From the NCBI GenBank assembly GCA_023461275.1, contig JAEYMI010000104.1:1-47279 (forward strand): 47,279 nucleotides of DNA, in the 5' to 3' direction. Shown one piece after another: positions 42,340 to 47,279 of this stretch. Under the pieces are notes generated by a model. It saw only the letters and a list, made by a program, of their open reading frames with translations. It was not told the DNA's origin and did no database searches. Within the stretch, counting starts at the first letter, position 1. Each line of letters begins with the position of its first letter. The translations under genes and the position numbers were made by a program. Source of the stretch: Actinomycetes bacterium (GTDB lineage Bacteria > Actinomycetota > Actinomycetes > Mycobacteriales > Mycobacteriaceae).

Positions 42340-43269
42340 ATGTACGACCAGAACTTCGCCTCTGAATCCCCGGAGAACCCTGCCGACATCGGGTCCCGGA
42401 TCGATCCCGTGCTCGCCCGCAGCTGGCTGCTCGTCAACGGCTCGCACTACGGACGTTTCGAAGCGGCCTCGCACTCGCGCGCCGATATCGTCGTGCTCGA
42501 CATCGAGGACGCCTGCGCGCCGAAGGACAAAGTCGCCGCCCGCGAGAACGTGGTGCGATGGCTGGCCACCGAGCAGGGCGCCGGAGACTGGGTGCGCATC
42601 AACGGTTTCGGCACACCCTGGTGGGCCGACGACTGCGCCGCGCTGGCCGACACCGCAATCGGCGGTGTGATGCTCGCGATGGTGGAGTCGGTCGATCACG
42701 TCACCGAGACCGCCAAGCGCCTCCCTGACACGTTGATCGTCGCGCTGGTCGAAACCGCCCGCGGACTCGAGCGCATCTCCGAGATCGCCACCGCGAAGGG
42801 CACCTTCCGGCTGGCCTTCGGTATCGGAGATTTCCGACGCGACACCGGTTTCGGTGACAATCCGGCCACCCTGGCCTACGCGCGGTCGCGGTTCACCATC
42901 GCGGCCAAGGCCGCACACCTGCCCAGCGCCATCGACGGCCCGACCGTCGGCTCGAGCGCGTTGAAGCTCAGCGAGGCGACCGCGGTCAGCGCCGAGTTCG
43001 GCATGACCGGCAAGATCTGCCTCACCCCCGACCAGTGCTCCGCGGTCAACGAGGGCCTGTCACCGTCGCAGGAGGAAATCAGCTGGGCGACAGAGTTTTT
43101 CGCCGAATTCGAGCGTGACGGCGGGGAGATCCGCAACGGCTCCGACCTCCCGCGCATCGCCCGGGCCACCAAGATCCTCGACCTGGCTCGCGCCTACGGC
43201 ATCGTCGCCACCGAGTACGAGGACGAGTCGGGACACGTTCCGGCACCGTCGGATACCTACCACTACTGA
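42340..43269 (+). CDS. HpcH/HpaI aldolase family, CitE-like CoA lyase
   Basis: The protein has 309 residues. SWLLVNGSHYGRFEAASHSRADIVVLDIEDACAPKDK is the CitE-type opening, with the metal-binding acidic residues in LDIEDACAP. Later blocks are VALVETARGLERI, LAFGIGDFRRDTGFGDNP (catalytic and metal region) and GKICLTPDQ in place of the usual GKxxIHPxQ. Such proteins cleave or form C-C bonds of acyl-CoA substrates such as citryl-, malyl- or citramalyl-CoA. No other citrate lyase subunits are nearby. ATG 42340 is used. It lies 12 bases before the membrane protein gene and is likely co-transcribed with it. Confidence 0.85.
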   Translation: MYDQNFASESPENPADIGSRIDPVLARSWLLVNGSHYGRFEAASHSRADIVVLDIEDACAPKDKVAARENVVRWLATEQGAGDWVRINGFGTPWWADDCAALADTAIGGVMLAMVESVDHVTETAKRLPDTLIVALVETARGLERISEIATAKGTFRLAFGIGDFRRDTGFGDNPATLAYARSRFTIAAKAAHLPSAIDGPTVGSSALKLSEATAVSAEFGMTGKICLTPDQCSAVNEGLSPSQEEISWATEFFAEFERDGGEIRNGSDLPRIARATKILDLARAYGIVATEYEDESGHVPAPSDTYHY

Positions 43270-43281
43270 GCCCAGCTTCTC

Positions 43282-45006
43282 ATGGCCTCCCGCCTGCTCC
43301 CGACGCTCTACGCGGTGAGCACAGCGGTGGCGGTGATCATCCTCGGCCCGCTGCTCCGTCCCGGCCACCTGTTGTACCGGGATGCGGTGTCGACGCCGCG
43401 TACCCACCTCACCGACACCACGCTCGGCATCGACGGCCTCCCACCACGGGCGGTTCCGCAGGATTGGTTCGTGGGCGTGTTCTCCACCGTCGTCGACGGC
43501 GGATTTGCGTTGATGGCAATGCTTTTCGCCGCGCTTGTGCTGGCCGGTGTCGGGTATGGCCGATTGGCGGCCCGGCTGGTGCCCGACGCGGGGCGGTCCG
43601 GCGCTGCGGTCGCCGCGATCGCGTCGGTGTGGAATCCTTTTGTCGCCGAACGTCTTCTGCAGGGCCACTGGGGACTGCTGGTCGGCTATGCGAGTCTCGG
43701 GTGGATCGTGTTGACGCTGCTCGATCTACGCGAGCGGGGTGGGCTCGCCCAATGGGCACAGCTGATCGCAGCCGTCGGGCTCGCCGGCCTGACTCCGAGC
43801 GGATCGCTGCTCGCGGGAGCGCTCCTGCTCGTCGTCGGGGTGCCGATGCTGCTGCGCGCGAACACTTCTCGACGCCTGGTTACTGCGGCAGGCGGTGTGC
43901 TGGTGTGGATCGTCGGCGCGTTGCCATGGCTGGTCGCGTCGGCGATCGCTGGTACCGCCGTGTCCTCGTCGGGGTCGGCCGGGGTGCGGGCGTTCGGCCT
44001 GCGCGCCGAACCCGGTCTCGGCGGCCTCGGTACCGCCCTCGGCCTAGGCGGCATCTGGAACAACGACGCCGTGCCGGCCAGCCGTTCCATGTGGTGGGCC
44101 GCAGTGGCCACCGCATGCCTGCTGCTCGTCGTCGCGACCGGTGTGGTGTTCCTGTGGTCGCATCGGACCACGCTCGATCCGACCGTGACATGGCTGGCCA
44201 CCCTGGCCGCACTCACCGTCGCGCTGGTCGCGGTGGCCGCCACATCCCCCGGCATGAGCGCGCTGGGCTGGCTGATCGACACGGTCCCCGGCGCCGGGCT
44301 GCTCCGCGATACCCAGAAGTTCCTGGCGCTGGCCGTCCCGTTTCTCGTGGTCGCCACGGCAGCCGCATGCACCTGGGCCCGACGGTGGGTTCCGGCCGGA
44401 TTCGCCGTCGGCGCAGCCACATTGCTGATCGTGGCACCACTCCCCGACCTCGCCTGGGGAGTCGGTGGCCGCATCGCACCGGTGCACTACCCCGACGATT
44501 GGGCACGGATCTCGGCCATCATCACACCTGACGACGGCGCGGTGCTGCTCTGGCCGCCGGGCACGCTTCGACGCTACGACTTCGCCGACGACCCCTCGCT
44601 GGACCCCACGCCTCGGATGGTGCGGGCCGCGGTCCTGCAGTCCGGTGAGCTGACCGTCGACGGCGTCCTCGTCGACCCGCCCGACCCGACAACCGCTGCG
44701 GCCGAACACATCCTGTCCAACGGCGGACCGGCGTCGGAGTTGGCGAAACTCGGCGTCGGGTGGGTACTGGTCGAGAACACCGCCACCGACGCTCCACGTC
44801 CGGCAGGTGCTCAGCAGGTCTTCGACGGAAAGCAGTTGCGGCTCTATCGGATTCCCGATGCCGATACCGCGGCGATCAGCGCGTCGACCGGCGAGCGGGT
44901 CGCCGTATGGACCGCAAACCTGGTGTGGCTCGGCGCTATCGGCGTCGGGCTGGTTCTCGGTCTGCGCCGATCTCGGCGAACAGATCCAGGAACCCGTCGG
45001 CGGTGA
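43282..45006 (+). CDS. Large integral membrane protein, Rv0226c-like (GT-C-like)
   Basis: The protein has 574 residues, close to my recollection of Rv0226c (576). About 11 membrane helices lie between residue 8 and 395, then a soluble domain of about 150 residues (VHYPDDWARISAIITPDDGAVLLWPPGTLRRYDF onward) and a final helix near the C-terminus. GLLRDTQKFLALAVPFLVV recalls the HKF block of AftD, and the plan resembles GT-C glycosyltransferases, but no catalytic acidic motif is certain. It sits between CitE-like and convergent GT4 genes and overlaps the latter by 71 bases at the 3' end. A role in envelope glycolipid assembly is inferred. Confidence 0.75.
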   Translation: MASRLLPTLYAVSTAVAVIILGPLLRPGHLLYRDAVSTPRTHLTDTTLGIDGLPPRAVPQDWFVGVFSTVVDGGFALMAMLFAALVLAGVGYGRLAARLVPDAGRSGAAVAAIASVWNPFVAERLLQGHWGLLVGYASLGWIVLTLLDLRERGGLAQWAQLIAAVGLAGLTPSGSLLAGALLLVVGVPMLLRANTSRRLVTAAGGVLVWIVGALPWLVASAIAGTAVSSSGSAGVRAFGLRAEPGLGGLGTALGLGGIWNNDAVPASRSMWWAAVATACLLLVVATGVVFLWSHRTTLDPTVTWLATLAALTVALVAVAATSPGMSALGWLIDTVPGAGLLRDTQKFLALAVPFLVVATAAACTWARRWVPAGFAVGAATLLIVAPLPDLAWGVGGRIAPVHYPDDWARISAIITPDDGAVLLWPPGTLRRYDFADDPSLDPTPRMVRAAVLQSGELTVDGVLVDPPDPTTAAAEHILSNGGPASELAKLGVGWVLVENTATDAPRPAGAQQVFDGKQLRLYRIPDADTAAISASTGERVAVWTANLVWLGAIGVGLVLGLRRSRRTDPGTRRR

Positions 45007-46117
45007 CCTCCCACGAGTAGGCGGCGGCCTTGTGACGCGCGGCCGCACCGAGTCGTCGGGTCTCATCTGGGTTGTCGACGAGTTTTCTTGTGGCACTGAT
45101 CAATTCGCCGACACCGTCGACGAGCAGTCCGGTGCGTCCGTCGTCCACCGATTCGCGCAGCCCGCTCGAGCTGCGGTAGCCGATGGTGGGTACGCCGTGT
45201 TGGGCGGCCTCGGTGACCGCCAGCCCCCACCCCTCTTTGCGTGAGGGCATCAGGTGAATGTCGGCGCCGGCCAGCAGCGCGTTCTTCTGTGCCTCCGGGA
45301 CGTGCCCGTGGAAGGTGACGCGCCGCGTGATGCCCAGCGATTCGGTATGCGCGACAAGCCGATCCGCCCACCAGCCGCCACCGATGACATCGAGATGCAC
45401 GCCGGGATGGGTATGACACAGATCCGCGACCACCTCGAGGGCATCCTCGATCTGCTTGTGCGGCACCAACCGCGACAGCACACACAGCCGGGTGACGGGC
45501 TCGTCGTCGACACCCGTCGATACCGGGAAACGTTGCGGTGCCACCACATCCGATGGCAACGGATCGATGCCGTTGCGGATCACCGTGATCCGGGCGGGTT
45601 GCACGCCGAGTCCGGCGAGGTCGTCGGCCGAGGGCGTCGAGACGGTCACATAGCGTCGGCGACGATGCACCAGCGGCGAGATCCGCGATTCGATGAACCA
45701 GCCCAGCCGCCCCACCAACGACCCGGCCACCGGCCATTGTTCGCGGTGGCAGTGGTGCACCAGCACGACCGTCGGCGCCGGGGTGACCAGGGAGGCGAAG
45801 AAGGGGATGCCGTTCTGCGTGTCGACCACCGCGTCGGGGGTGATCCCGGCCAGCGGGCCGCGTCCGAGCCGGCCGGCAACGATGGCTGCCAGCGCCCGCG
45901 GGTACACCGTGAACCGGCCGCCGGCGCGCACGATGCGCACCCCGTCGCGCATCTCCTGCGCGGGTGCGCCAGGATACGACGAGGTCAGCAGGGTGACGCG
46001 AACTCCACGTCGGGCCAGCTCGGCGCCCACCCGCTCCAGGTAGCGTTCACTGCCGCCGCCCTGGGGGTGCGTGGTGTCACGCCAGCAGAGCAGCAGCACG
46101 TCTCGGGGATCAGACAT
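44936..46117 (-). CDS. GT4 family glycosyltransferase (Rv0225-like)
   Basis: The protein has 393 residues and a GT-B fold. The N-terminal domain opens DVLLLCWRDTTHPQGGGSERYLERVGAELARRG with the glycine-rich acceptor loop. The C-terminal donor domain has VIRNGIDPLP, the DVIGGGWWADRL strand and PSRKEGWGLAVTEAAQHGVPTIGY, which includes the EX7E-type motif of retaining GT4 enzymes. The donor (GDP-mannose or another) is unknown. The gene is divergent from the MtrP-like methyltransferase, as Rv0225 and Rv0224c are, with 184 bases of repeat-rich DNA between. It overlaps the Rv0226c-like gene by 71 bases. An acceptor in the lipomannan or trehalose-lipid pathway is an inference from context. Confidence 0.85.
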   Translation of the reverse strand: MSDPRDVLLLCWRDTTHPQGGGSERYLERVGAELARRGVRVTLLTSSYPGAPAQEMRDGVRIVRAGGRFTVYPRALAAIVAGRLGRGPLAGITPDAVVDTQNGIPFFASLVTPAPTVVLVHHCHREQWPVAGSLVGRLGWFIESRISPLVHRRRRYVTVSTPSADDLAGLGVQPARITVIRNGIDPLPSDVVAPQRFPVSTGVDDEPVTRLCVLSRLVPHKQIEDALEVVADLCHTHPGVHLDVIGGGWWADRLVAHTESLGITRRVTFHGHVPEAQKNALLAGADIHLMPSRKEGWGLAVTEAAQHGVPTIGYRSSSGLRESVDDGRTGLLVDGVGELISATRKLVDNPDETRRLGAAARHKAAAYSWEVTADGFLDLFAEIGADREPARRR

Positions 46118-46134
46118 CCGGCTCAGCCTACCGA

Positions 46135-46206
46135 TGAAACCTGGGCGTCCGATGAAACGCGGCCGACAGGTGAAACAGGGCCGACAGGTGAAACAGGGCC
46201 GGACGC
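46135..46206 (+). repeat. 18-bp tandem repeat, four units
   Basis: Units start at 46135, 46153, 46171 and 46189, all opening TGAAAC and continuing roughly AGGGCCGACAGG. The third unit is the clearest copy and the first and last are diverged. The array begins 18 bases upstream of the glycosyltransferase start, thus in its leader or promoter. It runs into a hairpin at 46196. Confidence 0.85.
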
Positions 46207-46234
46207 GGCGTCCCCTTCACGCCACGTCCGGCCC
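46196..46234. terminator. 16-bp-arm hairpin in the divergent gap before mtrP
   Basis: Arms 46196-46211 and 46219-46234 pair with one mismatch around a CCCCTTC loop. The stem is very GC-rich with no T tract. Because both adjacent genes point away from it, it is more likely a leader structure of the glycosyltransferase mRNA or a protein-binding site than a terminator. Confidence 0.5.
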
Positions 46235-46257
46235 CGCGATGATCGAAGAATCGATCG

Positions 46258-46289
46258 TTGGTTAATACTGTAAACCTGATGTTAACCAA
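46258..46289. promoter_or_regulatory. AT-rich inverted repeat and likely mtrP promoter
   Basis: TTGGTTAA (46258-46265) and TTAACCAA (46282-46289) are perfect arms 16 bases apart around TACTGTAAAC, which may include a -10 box. It is the most AT-rich stretch near here and ends 12 bases before the TTG start. An operator overlapping the promoter is plausible. Confidence 0.5.
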
Positions 46290-46301
46290 TTACAACACAC
46301 G

Positions 46302-47108
46302 TTGAACGGTTTCTTGTCGGCGGTTCCGGCCGGCTCACACAGTGGTGCCGGCACGTTCCGTCGGAAGGCGACGCTGCGTCGCGCCTGGGCCCTCCTGCAG
46401 GCGTTTCGGCACGAACGAACCGAACCAGAGCTGTTCTATCGGCCCTTGGCCGAGGACACCGTCACGATGGTCGAGGCCTTCGTACCGGGCGGATCCGTGC
46501 CGGGCGGTTCGCTGGACGGTCTGGTGGTGCTCGACGTCGGCGGTGGTCCGGGCTACTTCGCCGATGCCTTCCGAGCTCGCGGCGCGCACTACATCTCCGT
46601 CGAACCCGATCCCGCCGAGATGCACTCCGGCGGCCTCGCCCATCGCGGCACCGTGCGCGGGTCGGGGCAGCAACTGCCCCTTGCCGACGGTTCGATCGAC
46701 GTGTGCCTGTCGTCGAACGTCGTCGAGCACACCTCCGCCCCGTGGGAGATGGCCGACGAGATCCTGCGCGTCACCCGCCCCGGTGGCGTCGCGATCATCA
46801 GTTACACGCTGTGGTGGGGGCCGTTCGGTGGGCACGAGATGGGGCTGACGCACTACCTCGGTGGGCACCGCGCGGCCCGACGCTACACCCGACGCCACGG
46901 CCACCCGCCCAAGAACCTCTTCGGAACGTCGCTGTTCCCGGTCACCGCCACCGACGGTCTGCGGTGGGCGGCCACCGCGTCGGATTCCTCGACGCTGATC
47001 GCCGCGTTCCCCCGCTACCTGCCGGGGTTCTTCTGGCCGGTGATGCGGGTCCCGATCGTGCGGGAAGTGTTGGGCACCAACCTGACGATGGTGCTGCAGA
47101 AGCGATAG
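46302..47108 (+). CDS. mtrP: SAM-dependent methyltransferase, MtrP-like (Rv0224c)
   Basis: The protein has 268 residues. Motif I is VLDVGGGPGYFADAF, ending the first strand of a class I methyltransferase, followed by ISVEPDPAEM, LPLADGSIDVCLSSNVVEHT and ILRVTRPGGVAIISYT. After the core there is a special segment, GGHEMGLTHYLGGHRAARRYTRRHG, as in Rv0224c. The corynebacterial homologue MtrP is needed for normal transport of trehalose mycolates, and the neighbours here support this. A TTG start at 46302 is assigned; TTG 46314 is also possible and no strong Shine-Dalgarno is visible. Confidence 0.8.
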   Translation: MNGFLSAVPAGSHSGAGTFRRKATLRRAWALLQAFRHERTEPELFYRPLAEDTVTMVEAFVPGGSVPGGSLDGLVVLDVGGGPGYFADAFRARGAHYISVEPDPAEMHSGGLAHRGTVRGSGQQLPLADGSIDVCLSSNVVEHTSAPWEMADEILRVTRPGGVAIISYTLWWGPFGGHEMGLTHYLGGHRAARRYTRRHGHPPKNLFGTSLFPVTATDGLRWAATASDSSTLIAAFPRYLPGFFWPVMRVPIVREVLGTNLTMVLQKR

Positions 47109-47114
47109 CCTCCC

Positions 47115-47148
47115 CGTTCTTCCGCGTCGGTTTCGGCCATCCGGCACC
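47115..47148 (+). repeat. Dispersed inverted-repeat element, copy 2 (half)
   Basis: These 34 bases match 39584-39617 with two differences. The opposite arm of copy 1 is missing here. The element begins six bases after the mtrP stop. A separate imperfect stem-loop, GCTGTCAGCA (47158-47167) with TGCTGGCAGC (47183-47192), follows and may end the mtrP transcript. Confidence 0.8.
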
Positions 47149-47217
47149 AGCTCGCCGGCTGTCAGCATGGTGGTGAGACATCTGCTGGCAGCGGTGCGGG
47201 GATTCGGAGTAGTTGTG

Positions 47218-47279
47218 ATGAATGAACCGCAGACCTGGCGTACTCCGGGAGGGCGGACCTGTTACACCGTGGCTTACAA
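47218..47279 (+). CDS. Start of an unidentified gene, truncated by the window
   Basis: ATG 47218 is preceded by GGAG at 47206-47209 with good spacing, and the frame is open to the window end. GTG 47215 is an alternative. The visible peptide, MNEPQTWRTPGGRTCYTVAY, resembles the first strands of some alpha/beta hydrolases (TPGGRxxxYxxY), but this is too short to identify. Confidence 0.4.
   Translation, partial: MNEPQTWRTPGGRTCYTVAY

Noticed and set aside
46071..46265. 64-codon frame with MKRGRQVKQGR-type repeats
   Set aside because: It is produced by the 18-bp tandem repeat and overlaps the glycosyltransferase start antisense.

Overview
The window reads as chromosomal DNA of a mycolic-acid-bearing actinobacterium, most likely Gordonia or a close relative. 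GC is high, GTG and TTG starts are common, and it carries an AftD arabinosyltransferase, trehalose-mycolate transport and acetylation factors, an iniBAC locus and two cholesterol oxidases. Assignments rest on motif reading and remembered Mycobacterium tuberculosis (Rv) gene order, not on searches.

Layout. 1-434: tail of an aminoglycoside-phosphotransferase-like gene, followed by a 33-base poly-C run. 628-3986: two tandem Tat-exported cholesterol oxidases. 4127-6547: secreted alpha/beta hydrolase, SDR dehydrogenase, VOC protein. 6679-10925: a GntR-MFS-binding protein-ornithine cyclodeaminase operon of visibly lower GC. It sits between two same-orientation arrays of a 21-bp tandem repeat; a third, inverted array lies at 5951-6138. 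11146-17432: VanW protein, then fadA2 / fabG4-htdX (divergent) and a TetR gene, matching Rv0243-Rv0242c-Rv0241c and Rv0238.

17544-28705 is an iniBAC locus. An IniR-like LuxR regulator and a membrane-anchored Hsp70/actin-type ATPase with a Gly/Ser-rich outer tail form one operon. Divergent from it run a 1033-residue IniB and the dynamin-like GTPases IniA and IniC. I take this as a cell-envelope stress system: regulator, ATPase sensor or scaffold, low-complexity envelope protein and membrane-remodelling GTPases. In M. tuberculosis the ini genes lie elsewhere (Rv0339c-Rv0343); here they sit between the Rv0238-like and Rv0237-like genes.

28661-33000: a cysteine hydrolase divergent from a GlxA-type regulator, a small membrane protein, lipoprotein LpqI, a universal stress protein and a Rv0236A-like peptide. 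33003-47108: envelope assembly, with AftD, a secreted beta-propeller, a TmaT-like acyltransferase, PgfA/DUF3068, a polysaccharide flippase, a CitE-like lyase, a Rv0226c-like membrane protein, a GT4 glycosyltransferase and an MtrP-like methyltransferase. This follows the Rv0236c-Rv0224c order with insertions. A new reading frame begins at 47218 and leaves the window. No gene-free stretch exceeds 300 bases, and I recognised no rRNA, tRNA, CRISPR array or transposase.
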